A DNA stretch of 64,000 bases. Source: Daucus carota subsp. sativus (taxonomy: Eukaryota; Streptophyta; Magnoliopsida; Apiales; Apiaceae). The notes beneath the pieces are model-generated. The model was given only the letters and a program-made list of their open reading frames with translations. It had not been told where the DNA came from and ran no database searches. Positions within the stretch are counted from its first letter, which is position 1. Every line of letters begins with the position of its first letter. The position numbers were made by a program, and so were the translations under genes. Location of the stretch: assembly GCF_001625215.2 (NCBI RefSeq), contig NC_030389.2, forward strand, positions 32,167,454-32,231,453, in the 5' to 3' direction. Of this stretch, positions 1 to 14,231 are shown one piece after another.

Positions 1-2941
1 AACTTATAATTAATATAGTCCATTTCATGGTCCTAATCATTGCCAGATAGAGTGCTGCGATTATTACACGAGATTCGTGATGATATTAGTGAACAAAATG
101 CAGTAAGGTACATTGGATAAATGTTATGATGTGGTTTTAGTTAGTTTTGTTTTTACAATTATCAATGAACTATTATTAAGCTTTATTGTTGCATATGATA
201 TTTGTCAGGAATGAAGTATGGGTAACATTTCCTAGACAAGAGCAAGCTATTAGTTATCAAAAAGAACATAGCAATGTTTTTATTTTTAGCTATCAAGACC
301 ATGTTAATGGTCAGAGGAGGTTTGTTGTTTCAAGCTATAAGGAGTTTTGGCGAAGGCTCTTATAATCTTTTTTTATTTGGTTTAATATATCTACGTAATT
401 TTGATGTTTATGGTTGCTATAACTTATAAATTTGTCATGTAATCATAGGTACAAGAACATGAATCCCAAATATCGTCATCATTATGAAGTTATTCAGGAG
501 GTAATTATGTTCCATTGCATTATGTAGTATTAGTGTAATACACAGTGTAATTAGTGAGTTCTTGTTTATCTAATGTGTTTTAAAGTTTCATTTTGTGATT
601 AGGGATTACCATGCCACCTTTATTTTGATTTGGAATTCAATAAGATAAAGAGTGTGTTGTTGAACTTGATTCATCAACAGAAGGTATTATTTTGACATAA
701 ACAGGGTATTATTTTGACATAAACAGTCTTTTTTAACAAATTATAAGTTGGATTCTGATTATGTATTTATACTATTATTGGCAAAAAAATTTTCTTGCCA
801 TATAATAATTTGTTTCCCTTTTAAGTACAACCGACATGCTGGTGCATTTGTTGGTGAGGTGTAATTCAGATTTAAATTAGATATTATTCATCAAGGTTTA
901 GGTTCTTGGGATTTGTATTGTTTAATCAGAAAACTGATGAAGCTTTCATATTTTTTTGAATTTTAGATTTGCTCAAGGATACAAAATGAAAGGGGAAGAG
1001 ATGGAAGATTCGAAAAATTGTTCATATTAAAAGATAGGAACTCATCTCATGTGAATAAAGAAGTTTTTATTGATAGAGCAGTGTATTCCAGAAATCGATG
1101 CTTTCGCCTACCATTGTCTTCAAAAGCACGAAAGACTTCTATACTTGTACCTACTGGACGTTTTAAGTGCAGGTTCATGGTAAAATACTAGACTAAGACT
1201 CTAAGTTGTTATTTGTCCTATGCTTATATTTGTTACTCAACTACATGAAATGAAATATTCCTAAAACTAGACCTGGCAATTCGTGCAGATCGTGTACTTT
1301 CGTGTCGTGTACCTTTTCGTGTTGTGTACTCAAAGGCCAAACACAAAACCGACCTGTTTAGCGTTTGTGTATTTTCGTGTCGTGTACCTCCGTTTTCGTG
1401 TCGTTCTCGAGTCGTGTTTCGTGTAAAATCGAATTTAATTATAAATATAAATAAATATATAAATTAATGTAAATATTAGATTTCTAGGCAAAAAATTTAC
1501 AAAATAGTATGAAATATATATATTTAAATCATTTACACTTACAATATTATAAACTATGTATTATTTTAAAAGAAAATATACATATATTTATTATAAATAT
1601 ACATATATATAATTAAATATTAATATTTAACTATTAAATTATATTTATTTCGTGTATCTCGTGTCGTGTCGTGTCGTGTACCCGAAGGGTAAACACAAAA
1701 CCGGGACGACATCTCAGTCGTGTACTTCGTGTCGTGTATCTTTTCGTGTCGTGTACTCAAAATGCAAACACAAACACTAAATTTTCGTGTCGTTTTCGTG
1801 TCGTGTGAAAATTTGACGGGTCTACCTAAAACAGAGTGAGGAAGATATGTTTATGGCATCTTTGATCTGCAAAGTGGATGTTGATGTTCAAAAGATTCTT
1901 ATATGTGAAATGGATATTGGTTGTTCAAAGACTCTCCAATTTGCTACACAAGTAACTATTATCACCTCTGAAAGTCTTTTGTTTGATAGAATGTGTCCAT
2001 TCCCCTTATAATCGTTGTGATTTGCATATTTGCTAATTTTATTTTAAATTAAAATAAAGTGTAATTCGATTCAGGTTCATGTCAACTTGCATAAAGATTA
2101 TGGAGTCCCAAGAAATCTTCTGTCAAATTCTTGCATGATTGATTCGTCAAGAATATTTCAGACAGGGAGATCACCATTTCCACTTTTGGATATGTTTGTA
2201 GAGTCTGTTGGCTCCTTAGGAAATATATCAGGTATCCATTAAGTGATTTTGATTTATGTATAATTGAATATTAGAAACATAAGAAGAATATATATTTATT
2301 GATACTTGAATATATAATCGTTTATATGATTAGTAGGTTGGATATTACGTGTTCTTTTCAGGAAAAATTCACAGTTGGCATTGGTTTTCAGAGTATGGTA
2401 TAATGGTGTATAATATGTCAAAAATAGATACTGTGAGAGAATTGGTAGACAACACAAAAGCAATCATGATACATTTTATCCCACTTAGTAGTATCTATTT
2501 TTGATTTTATATTGTAGCTTTGAGTTTGGTTATTTTATTTCGATTGTAAGTTGACTTGTACATTGTAGTTATTTATGTTGTTGATCTAAGAAGAGCTGGT
2601 TATTATCAAAAATGTCATGATCCAAATTGCAGAGGTTATTAACTTATGTGTCACTATTAGTTATACAAATAAATGTTTGAAAAATATAATCAATTTTAAA
2701 TATTGTTGTTAATGTTATAACAGGTTATCGTTCTCCACTACGTCCAGTTCCTGAAGAAATTGTACCTGATACAACCATTTTTTTTGAAGGTGTTAAGCGT
2801 CATGAAATTTATGAGCATAATGTTGATAACAAGACGATAGACATTGTGGATAGCTGCCTGAAAGATGGTTGGTGGTTTGAAGCTGTAAAATTTGCCGAAA
2901 AAGTTGAGAAAAAGACACTAGATTTCGATGTAGTATCTTGA
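1..2941 (+). pseudogene. PrimPol (primase-polymerase) gene, broken, 5' end outside or missing
   Basis: Intron-containing relic of the eukaryotic primase-polymerase used to re-prime stalled replication forks. Recognisable coding blocks read, in order: LLHEIRDDISEQNA (near 60-112), NEVWVTFPRQEQAI (209-360), YKNMNPKYRHHYEV (449-500), LPCHLYFDLEFNK (603-683, with the catalytic D-x-E in DLE), RHAGAFVGE (about 828-857), ICSRIQNERGRDGR through PTGRFKC (967-1171), EEDMFMASLICKVD (1837-1951), VHVNLHKDYG (2075-2231), GKIHSWHWFSEYG (2362-2468), YYQKCHDPNCRGYR zinc-binding block (2569-2634 plus 2724 on) and a C-terminal tail ending at TGA 2939-2941. Lesions: the exon between the DLE block and RHAGAFVGE is mostly gone; one A is missing in the A-run after MSK (near 2420), shifting frame; the donor expected after 2468 reads AT instead of GT; and the donor after 360 reads GC. 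An hAT-like element sits in one intron. Motifs are recognised from family knowledge; the pseudogene status is inferred from the lesions. Confidence 0.8.
1268..1824. mobile_element. hAT-like non-autonomous DNA element in a PrimPol intron
   Basis: A 557-bp element with no ORF. It begins TAGACCTGGCAATTCG and ends with the imperfect inverse (ending TTGACGGGTCTA), and it is flanked on both sides by the same 8 bp, CCTAAAAC (1260-1267 and 1825-1832). An 8-bp duplication with TAGACC-type ends fits the hAT superfamily. Near both ends it is dense in direct and inverted copies of CGTGTCGTGTA and its complement; the centre is almost pure A/T. It ends a few bases before the splice acceptor of the next PrimPol exon. 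Confidence 0.85.
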
Positions 2942-3199
2942 ATCAAATTATGTATAGAAGCAATACTTTTTGCTAATGTAAATATGCTTGAAATAGTATG
3001 TAAATATTTGAGTTTGTGTCACATATTGAAGAAATTGTGTAATTTGTGTTCCAAGCAAATGTAAATTTTGATTTTGTATCTACTTTTATAGTGCAAAACA
3101 TTCTTGTGCAGAACAGCAAAAATTCTTCTACTGATACTTACACACTTCTACTCTTGAATATAATTAATCATTTAAATATTATTTTCTTATAGAGTAGTT

Positions 3200-4674
<1,475 letters not shown>

Positions 4675-7600
4675 ATGGCGTCTTCTTCGAATCAAGGTAA
4701 TATCATTAAATCAAAATTTGAGATCCAATTATCATCCGGTATTTATCTTCAATTTCATTGTGTTTAGCTAATATAATTAGTAGATTTTGTACTTCTTTTA
4801 ATCTGTGATTGTACTTGCACTAGCTAGTAGTTGTTTTTGAAACTTTATTTTTATTTTTGTTTGTGTTGTGGATTCTGAATACCATGAGATTTCTTTTAAG
4901 TGTTGATTTACTTAATTTCATATTACATGTTTGAGTTGTACAGCTAAAGTATAGCAGATATGAGTCCTTATAGTTATATTATTGAACATATAATTTTTTT
5001 TTATGCTACTAGAGAATCATAGATAGTGGAAATTAAGTTTTTAGTTTATTTTGAATGCAATTTTATTCTATTTTCTATTGAAATATAGTTTTCTTCTGAC
5101 CAGGAAATTTACATAACAGTTGCAATAGATACAGTGATTTACAAGTTGATTCCACTGCTAATAACAATGATTTCACTGTTGAGTGTGCTCGTGATGATGA
5201 GGTTGAGAATTTTATTGAAGGTTTTGATGATTCGTTTAGTAGTAGTAGTGGATTATCGATACCAAAGGTTGATGACAACAAAGTGAAGCCTTATTCTGGT
5301 CAGATTTTTAGAGATATTGAAACATGTTTTAAGTTTTATGCTGAATATGGGAGGCAAGGTGGTTTCGATATTCGCAAGTCATCACAAAAAGTCAGAGATG
5401 GTATTGTAGTTTACAAGTATTTTGTCTGTTCGAAGGGAGGTGATCATGAAACTTCTATGTCGAAAAACTCTGATAGTAATTCGGATTTGTCTCTTGTCTC
5501 AAGCACTGCAGGAGTTGATGTAAGAAGGCGAAGAAGGACAGTTACAAAAAAATGTCAATGTGAAGCAAAGGTTCAACTGAAATATGGTGGTTTTAATCAA
5601 TATATAATATTTTGTTTTGTTGAAGGTCACAATCATCCTTTAACATCCACATCTGGAAAGTAATTTCTTCGTATCAATCGAACTATTTCCTCACTTCAAC
5701 ACCGATTCATTTTAGATGCTGCTAAATCAAATATTGGTGCTCATAGAGCGCATAGCCTCTATAAATCTATAGCCGGTTCCTACACTGATGTAGGAGCAAC
5801 TGCTACAGATTTTCAGAATTGGGTAAGGGATATTAAGTTGTATATTGGAAAGCATGATGCGGATATGTTGCTTCAAAATTTCCAAAATAAGCGAGAGACA
5901 TCAGATGCTGGATTTGCTTATGAGTATGAAACAGATTCGGATGGTCATCTTACTCGTCTATTTTGGGCTGATATTCCAGGACGCCAAAGTTATTAAGTGT
6001 TTGGTGATGTGGTGTCTTTTGATGCAACTTATCGCACAAATAAGTATGTTAATCTTATATGTGTATAAGTTTATACTCTTTGTTTTATTTTTTCACCTCT
6101 GCTTCTTTATAATTTATATTGTGTAATTGTAGGTATGGCATGGTTTTTGTACCATTTATAGGTGTTGACAATCACTGGAAAAGTGTTACCTTCGCATCTG
6201 CTTTGCTTAATGACGAGGATTCGACAAATTTTACATGGGTGTGCGAGATGTTTTTGAAAGTCTTTCAGCAGGCACCAAAATGTATTATCACCGATCAATG
6301 CCCGGCTATGAAAGTTGCTATCAACAAGATATTCCCTAATTCAATTCATCGATATTGCATGTGGCATATAATGCAAAAGTTTACAGCTAAGGTAATCAAA
6401 TACATCTGCCTTATGCAAATTAAATGATTTTGATTTACTTGTATCTGTTATATGTTTGATGGTAATATAGATACTCATTAGTATTATTTGAGTTATTATA
6501 TTTTATCTTTTATTCTATTAGAGGAATAGATTAGTTGTAGATTATCTACTTAATTCGATTATCTGTTGTGTGTTAGAAATACCTTCTCATTTGTCTAAAT
6601 CCATTAAAAATAATATTTTTATTATAGGTTGGTCCTGTTTTTTGTGCGGAATCTGGTTTTGTGGAGAAACTTAATAAATTTGTTTGGTCATCACATTTGA
6701 CGATATCTAAATTTGAAGAAGGTTGGAATTTTGTGTTGAATAAGTTTGGATTGAGTGAACATGTATGGTTGAATGAAATGTACCTTATGAGAGAATCGTG
6801 GATTCCTGCCTTTTTTCGGGACAAGCCCATGGGAGCGTTGCTCAGAACGACATCAAGGTCAGAAAGTAGTAACTTTTTCTTTAATCATTTTGTGCAGAGG
6901 AGAGACACACTGTCAGAGTTCTATATATGCTATGAGAGTGCCATTGAGAAACAGATTTATGAAAATAAAAAACTTAATGATGGAGATAGATGTATACCTA
7001 AGACTATCACTGAAAAAGAAATTGAAAAGGAAGCAGCCCAGCTCTACACTCGCACAATGTTTTACAAGGTTCAAAAACAGATTAAAGCTAGTTGTTTTCA
7101 TATTAGTTTGGCTGGACAGCCAATTGTGGTTGATGGTGTTAGTAAGTATATTGTACGTGATAAAACTTATGATGAGAAGTATTTCGAGGTTCAGTTTTCG
7201 TTCTTGACAAACAATGTGGAGTGTTCTTGCAAGCTTTTTACTAGAGTGGGATACCTTTGTCGGCATTGTTTCTACTGTTTGGGTCTATGGGGTGTTGAAC
7301 GAATTCCATATCAGTATTTGTGTAGTCGCTGGATGAGAAATGCAGAGGACAGATTTTGCAAATCAAAATTTTCAGATGTGATGGAAAGTACTAATGTACA
7401 GAACATTAGGGATATGTCAAAAAAAGTATGGACTGTGTTCCAAGGATGCATTGAATATGTTTCAAACAATGCTAATGGTATGCAGTTTTTGTTTGATGAG
7501 ATGAATAGTTTGAAAATAAGGGTTGAAGAAAAATTTGAAAGTTCCAGAGCTACAAAAGAAGATATGCTAGAAGAATGTTTCGGAGTGAGGCCTTCAACTA

Positions 7601-7878
7601 TAACTACTGTTCATCCACCACTCCAAAGTAATAATAAAGGTAGCCGAAAAAGACTTGTTGGTCCTGCAGAAAAAAGTTGTGATGGAAAGAAGAGGAAATT
7701 AAGGGTGTGCAAATTCTGTATGATGGAAGGATATCACGATTCACGTACTTGCCTGAAGAAGAAGATGCAAAATCCAATCATGCAAGCTGCTAATATTTGT
7801 GTTGACCATATTAGCACTAACGAAACCATCAATACATGTATTCTGCAAGTTAAAGTTCCATGGAATTATGCTTGTTAA
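4675..7878 (+). pseudogene. FAR1/FRS-type MULE transposase gene with two in-frame stops
   Basis: Four exons fit well: 4675-4696, 5104-6043, 6133-6391 and 6628-7878, all with GT-AG introns and matching phases. The product reads as an N-terminal acidic region, a FAR1 DNA-binding (WRKY-GCM1 zinc finger) domain (FYAEYGRQGGFDIRKS to HNHPL), a MULE transposase core (FGDVVSFDATYRTNK, VPFIGVDNHWKS, IITDQCPAMK, RYCMWHI) with the first two acidic catalytic residues in SFD and ITD, and a C-terminal SWIM zinc finger (CSCKLFTRVGYLCRHC). Exon 2 contains TAA at 5661-5663 (just after HNHPLTSTSGK) and TAA at 5994-5996 (just before VFGDVV); everything else is open. Either a young pseudogene or two sequencing errors. 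Host FAR1/FRS factors share this domain order, but the convergent Ulp1-like genes and the deleted copy at 18867 favour a transposon gene. Confidence 0.8.
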
Positions 7879-8367
7879 ATATTTTTATCTAATGCTAATT
7901 GAGGCAGGTTGATTCCAATTTATAACTTATTTCCATATATCTCTTTTTAGGAATATTAAGCTAGTTTGCATGGATCAGCGGACAAGAAGAAACAAGGATT
8001 GAGCCAAAAAATGTGGATTTGTCAAGTTTATAGTTCTTGGATTATCTTGCAATGTAAATGAACAAATTTTACATTGTTCTTGAGATTAAATTACAAATTT
8101 TACTAAGCAAGAATGATTGTCTGAAAGTCTGATATTTGGATTTTAGACCAATGTGTTCTCGCGGGGGAGATAACTATGGATTATTTTTCAATTGGCTTTA
8201 TTGGTATATAGATGAATTTGCTTGACCAAACTTGCTAGGCTGTACAGATTCTATAGGCTGTACAGATTCTATATATGTACTTGAATGCACAACCTAAAGT
8301 CCAGGTTGTAATCTTTTGGCAGGCTGCCATAGAGAAGCTGCATGTACCAGATGAGTTGGAGGATACC

Positions 8368-8463
8368 TTGTAAATTCACATGGTATTTCAGTGCAGGAGT
8401 AGAGATGATGTAAATTTGTAAATTCACATGGTATTTCAGTGCAGGAGTAGAGATGATGTAAAT
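8368..8463. repeat. 48-bp tandem duplication
   Basis: Two adjacent, essentially identical copies of a 48-bp unit beginning TTGTAAATTCACATGG and ending GATGATGTAAA. Confidence 0.9.
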
Positions 8464-8690
8464 TATTCGGCTTAATGTACCATCCCTTGAGGCTTGGCCT
8501 GCTTGCGCTTTCGGAAAGTGGTGGATTAGTTGAGCTAATCTTTTAGGCTTTCATTTAGTTTTGTAAGTGATATATTATTCCTATGATAAACCTAAGTCAT
8601 ATGATGAGGAATGTAATGAGTTTTTTTATAGAATACTAAAAACAGATCTATTGTACATGAAAAACTATGATTCTAGTGTAGAACATTATA

Positions 8691-9004
8691 AAAATCTAAG
8701 TGTATTACAGTAAAAACCAAAATTCTTTTTAATAAATTAAATTATTCTACTATTGAATATTGATGTGAACATTGTAGGTTTTTTGATTTAGGTAAAATAT
8801 AATGATTCCACTAAAGAATACTATTTTTAACTTACTATTATTAGCTTACTAAAATCTAAGTGTATTACAGTGAAAACCAAAATTCTTTTTAATAAATTAA
8901 ATTATTCTACTATTGAATATTGATGTGAACATTGTAGGTTTTTTGGTTTAGGTAAAATATAATGATTCCACTAAAGAATACTATTATTAACTTACTATTC
9001 ATTT
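8691..9004. repeat. 160-bp tandem duplication with ATTCTA palindromes
   Basis: Two adjacent copies (8691-8850 and 8851 to about 9004) starting AAAATCTAAGTGTATTACAG and differing at only a few bases. Each carries TTATTCTACTATTGAAT, a member of the ATTCTA motif family also seen at 17190-17700 and in the element at 28391. Confidence 0.9.
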
Positions 9005-9828
9005 TTAATAACTTACAATCCATATGAAGATTAACACAAGTTAATACATAACAATGATTCTTTTATAGATAGAATGATAGATAGCAAAACAGACATTACA
9101 AGAGAGTATTTCTTTTAAAATTTCTAGCATCATATTCCAATACGTAGCAAATGAAAATCTGCAATATTTTTACTAGCAGTTGATCACTATTCACATCACT
9201 TTCAAAAATAAGTACTTGCTTCATCTCACTATTCACATCACTTTCAAAGACAAGTATTTTCTAAGACAAGTACTTTCAAAGACAAGTACTATTCATCTTG
9301 GTTGACACAGCGACTTGATCTCATTCACCATTTTGTTTTTGTACAGATTTGTTGGTGAATATATAATCTTTGAGGCGTAAATCTGATGTGCCTTCTCCAG
9401 CTGTTTTTTCTGTTGAACTCCCTGCATCAATATATTGATCATTTTACCTAGTTAGTTTGTTCGGAGCATAAAGTATTCTAGAACTGAATAGATATTAGAA
9501 CATTGAATACCAACAGTAATAGAGTAAAGTATCCACATAGCATTTTGGTGAGACTATAATTTAATTACTATTTAACTCAAATCAGACATGGAATGGTCTT
9601 ACCTTTTCATATGCAAATTTGCATTCCCAGTTCCGCAATCCATTGCCTTTGTAGGTTTCCATATGGTTAATGGCAAACACTCCAGAATCCACCTCATTAT
9701 ACATTGTTCGCCATTTCATATCTAGTCGAACAATTGAAACGCTGCCCAACTGTTTACTCTTGACCGGACTGCTTGTTTCCAAGTAGGTCACAAAATGTTG
9801 TTGCTGAAAATAATTTTTTTGTGAATAC

Positions 9829-10202
9829 ATATAACACAATTTATAGTTACAAATAAAAGTAGAAAAATACCAAGCATAATCCAGAACTAGAAGAGCAAAC
9901 AAGTATTATAGTTACAATTAAGATTTTATAATTACAAGCAAGTCATTATCCAGAACTAGAAGAGTCCCTGGTTTGGGTTCAACAGAGTAGAATGAAATTG
10001 GTCACTAAAACCCGTCTCAATCAGGTCACTTACTCACTTTCTTAAATCAGGTGTACATTTCGTCAATTGAGTAAAAATCTGTACACAGAAATTACTTACG
10101 TGGTATGAATGATATTGATGTGGCTAATGTCCGTTAAGCTAACCATAATTACATATAACACAATTTATAGTTACAAATAAAAGTAGAAAAATACCAAGCA
10201 TT
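9829..10202. repeat. 51-bp direct repeat flanking about 270 bp
   Basis: The segment ending GTAGAAAAATACCAAGCAT occurs at about 9829-9879 and again at about 10150-10202. The DNA between them interrupts what should be adjacent exon/intron sequence of Ulp1-like gene B. A second short repeat, AATCCAGAACTAGAAGAG, occurs at about 9879 and 9948 inside this interval. Confidence 0.8.
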
Positions 10203-12019
10203 CCGGTAATCCATCATAGACTGCATTGCTGCCATCTCCAATTCTATTGTTGTCAAGGATCTCTATTGATGGATTTTTAATGTTGAAACAGACAACATAA
10301 TAGTATTCTACATCATGGATGGGGAAAAATATATGCATAAATAAATGTGAAATATATAATTTAGTCTATCTATGTCAATCTATGTTCGTGTTTTTGTGTG
10401 AAATTGAAAGTATTTATTAAATTCTTAGAATGTACCAGATCGATATCATCAATTTTTGAATCATGTTTCAGAAGCCATATATTTAATCTTGAACAAAACC
10501 TTATATACTTTGCTTTAGCCTCTTCAGGAGTTTCAACATGGTTCCTTTTTGTCAATGACATCCCCTGTATTGTAGAAACAATCTCAAGTTAATATAAACT
10601 ACAGAAGTTAATAGAAATCAGTGCAAATTATATATTATGAAAGACCTTCATTGTGTCTAAAATATTTCATCTAGTAGAATACCGTGATACTAGTGTTGCA
10701 AAAGAACCGGTGTGGAGAGTCTGGGGATCTGTATTTTTCGTCTTCATTCAGGATGCTCGCATATACATCAACGACAACAGTTGATATTCTTTCATTAAAT
10801 TGAAAAGTTTTAATCTGGTACTTCATGCAAGTTACATCCTCCCAGAAGAAAATAATTTGGCTGCATTAATATTATATTATTCATACTTAAAAGTACTGCC
10901 TAGATTAAGTAATGATGTGTTTTTAAATTTAATCAAATATGTTAGTGAAACATACGTTGGATCTGATGTATCTCCTATGATCCAATTCCACACCTCCTCC
11001 TCTGCTTTTGTAATCTTTTGCCTGTTGAAGTCAATTGTGCGATCAAGATATGGTGATTTTTGGGAGTCTCCAACCTTTACCTCTCTCCTTAGTCTTCCCG
11101 GAATATATTCATTGTCTTCTTCTCTTTCAAATCTATCAAAATCAATACGTTCACCACCCAATGTTAGATCACCTAGAAAGTCATCGATATCAATCATTTT
11201 GTTATATGCTTTATCGAATTTTGGAAGCGCTAAAATATCAATTGTTTTCCAGTCTTTGTTCGTGCAGTAAGGCCACTCTGGGTCTCTGTCACTGTCTGGT
11301 TCGACTTTGTTTTTCAAAATATATTATTGTCAATTGAATTATTTTTTAATGATTACTAGAATAGAAGAGAATGACATATGATAAATAAGAATATTGAATC
11401 ATACAATTATCAAAGTAAACATTCACAAAAATTACATTATATTCTAAGTGTTGTTATAATACCTTTGGTGCTCTTCTTCTTCTTCTTCCTGATTTGGTGG
11501 TTGATACATTTTTGCAAATGTGTCTTCATACAGCTTCAGGCTAGGGTTGTTTGGGAAGAGGTCATTTGCCATCTTCAAGTTGTTTTTGCATTTCTTATAC
11601 ACAAATTCCAATTCTTTGATGTCTTATCAACTTGTGACATCATTTCCTAGTTTCATAGACATAATAATATTATTCAAAACGTTATATAATCACATGACAG
11701 AAACTAGATTTTATAGAATTATAAAAAAATGTTTTGTACCTCTTCAGTGATAATTTCATTATCTTCATACATGAAGTTAATATCTCTCGTCACAAACATG
11801 ATTCCAGTATTAATTTCAGCTTCCTTGAATAGTTGTGGACTCATTTCTACTCCTCTTAAGGTTTCTTTCGGTGTTTTTAAATTGTCACCTTCTTGAAATA
11901 TCTGTAAGAGAAGACATATTTATGTGGTTAATAAAAGCAGAAGAATTTATATGGACCAATATAAGATTGATGCAGTTTAATATTTATGTGGTTAAGACTG
12001 ATGAGCTCCAACTATAGTT

Positions 12020-12780
12020 AGTAATATAAGTTGGAGATGTAGTGCCAAGTGCTAACGCCTAACTGTGTTAGCATTGGACTTAACCAGGCTCATTATTAGC
12101 CAAGGGGCTCAGGGCATTCCCCACAACCTGGATGAGTACATCGATTGTGTAATCTCAACTTGGAGTAAAGTTCCAGTGACTTGTTTGTTCTGCTCATCCT
12201 TTAGGTGATAATATGTATGCTAATTGGTCCTTGCTGGAAGCTCAACAGGAAAAATGGTGCTGTAATATCTTTTCTTCTTGATCGACTAATAATCAAGTTG
12301 AGTGATTTGCTTCTTTTCAACAGGATAGGAAACCGAATCGAAAGCCCTCTTGATTGTCAGTGTAAAAATTAACAGGCGACGGAACAGTAATGTAACATGT
12401 TTCAACAAACAAATCAACTACAAAACCTGACTAGTTAGAGTGGAAAGAACCCTCTGTATTCAGCTTACGATGTGCTTCTAGGATAAAATTCTGTTTCTTG
12501 ATATGCAAATGCCAAATGTGCAAGAAAAGAATCAAGCATCAAGTAAATCTAATATTCTGTGACCGACAGGAAAATCACTAGGATCCTAATCAGAAGAGGA
12601 GAAGAGAAGGCTCTAGGAGGCCATGAATTCTGAGTAGTCAACCTATTTGTCATATAAATGTAAGTGTATGCAGGAGCTTGCATGAACTATCCATAAAGCA
12701 CAAAATTAATATTGTACTATAGAACATAAACTTTTTTTTAATATAAAACATGAAATCCAAATAAATTACAATCATTTTTA
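12020..12780. other. Unexplained insert-like stretch in an intron of Ulp1-like gene B
   Basis: About 700 bp of noticeably less AT-rich sequence between two recognisable gene B exons (near 11900 and 12860). No ORF, domain or clean terminal repeats were found. Could be a degraded insertion. Confidence 0.35.
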
Positions 12781-14231
12781 GAGAATATAATTGAGAAGCT
12801 TACATCCACAAAATCTTCAGCGGGTAACTTTCCTTTGATTTTACGCAATTCAAAAATTGCAGCCTCCTCATCATCCTGATTTCCATCCTAAATTTTCCAA
12901 GTTCAATAACAAATGAGAAATGTAGTTTACTTATCACATATGTTTATATTGAGAATGTAGTTTATGATATGTTTGTTATTTAGACCTGGTGCCTTTGTTG
13001 TTCAAGTGATACATTTTTAGTAGTCTGTCTCTCTCCAGTGTTTTCGTTGTGCAATGGTCCAACCTGAAATGTATTTTAAGAACATTAACATACACTTCTG
13101 ATCCATTAATAGGCTGTGTCTTCACAATTTTTCAAAGAAATCAGTTGAGAATTATATTAATTGGACAAATGAACTTACAATTTCTCCTTTCAAAAAGGTT
13201 CCATCAATGGATTCACTTCTGTTTCTATTCTCAATGAGTGAGTCCCTCCAACCAATGAAAACATGCCTTGTCCTTTCTGCTCTATATTCAGTATGGACGC
13301 TTCGGCCAAGGTAGAAGAACTGAAAACATTGTTAGTTAAAATTAATGCACAATAGATATTAAGGACAAGTACGAATTATTAATATTTTATGTTTACTTAC
13401 AAGGAGGAACACTAGTGAACCAGTGTAGTACTTCTTGTGAGGATCATCCCACCATTCCTCATGAGAAGTTCGAAGAGATTCTATGACAAGCTTGCACCAA
13501 TTGTACTGGCTCGCGTTTTCAAACTCGTCTTCAAATCCCAAAACATCTTGACAAAGGAAAGAGCTGTTGTTTGTGTATATGAACAGATTCATCATTAGAA
13601 TCATGAAGTTTTGTTTGAAATGAAGATCTACTACTCTTGATCTAGTTATCGCCTCATACACGGTCAACTCTGTGATTCTATTTTCATCTTTGTCAGGAAA
13701 TTGCGCTCTCCATCTAGAGAATTTGTCTCTATTAACTTTGCCTTTTTCGAAACAGATTTCTTTTTCTCCCTTTGGCAGCCCAAGGGTATCAGCCACATCT
13801 TGCTCTGTGATCTTCACCCTTTGATCATGGAAGAGCATCTCATCCTTGGTCAAATCTTACCACCAAATTATATTCACACACAATGAGTGCGGAACTTTTC
13901 TCATTGCAAATGATAAGAGAAGGCCAAATCCCGCTTCAGTCACCCATTTTTTCTGATCTTCTGTCAACGCCTGGATAGCATCGGTGAAGGTTTTCGGGTA
14001 GGCACGTAACAATATCTTATTTGGCATGTCTGTTTCAGGCTTTCTTATGTTCTCAGTTGGTTCCTCTTCTTCTGTTTCTTCTTCTTCTTCTTTGACATTT
14101 TTTCGTTTCTTGGCTCTTTTAATTTTGACCTAATATCATCCAGATTAAAGGAAAAGATTTAGTATTTGAATTACACAATTCAAAAGATAGACAGATTCCA
14201 TATTTGTGCATATATATGAAAGAGTGTGTTA

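Larger units (their letters stand above)
7879..9289. other. Non-coding spacer between convergent genes, with tandem duplications
   Basis: No gene recognised. It separates the plus-strand FAR1-like gene from the minus-strand Ulp1-like gene B. It contains a short repeat of GGCTGTACAGATTCTAT (about 8238-8275), a 48-bp tandem duplication and a 160-bp tandem duplication (listed separately). Confidence 0.6.
9290..14129 (-). pseudogene. Ulp1-like (C48 peptidase-type) transposon gene B, broken
   Basis: Multi-exon minus-strand gene. Coding blocks in order: a basic/acidic linker (KVKIKRAKKRKN, then runs of Glu) and a helical domain (AIQALTEDQKKWVTEAGFG, VPHSLCVNIIWW) at 14129-13860; TKDEMLFHDQRVKITEQDVA to SLVFLLV (13853-13402); FFYLGRSVHTEYRAERT (13319 on); DGNQDDEEAAIFELRKI (about 12890); IFQEGDNLKTPKETL (about 11900); EPDSDRDPEWPYCTNKDW (11310-10950); MSLTKRNHVETPEEAKA (10561-10430); the C48-like core IFFPIHDVEYYYVVCFNI and IEILDN (about 10340-10200); QHFVTYLETSSPVKS and VDSGVFAINHMETYKG (9800-9600); and a last exon near 9423-9295. 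An in-frame TAA (13858-13860) lies between IIWW and TKDEM. The C48 histidine position reads Tyr (EYYYVV) and the nucleophile position reads Ser (DSG instead of DCG). Family assignment is from motif layout; exon edges are approximate. Confidence 0.65.

Noticed and set aside
5994-5996. Treating the TAA as a real end of a short FAR1-only protein
   Set aside because: The next exons continue the same domain order in phase, so the stop is a lesion in a longer gene.
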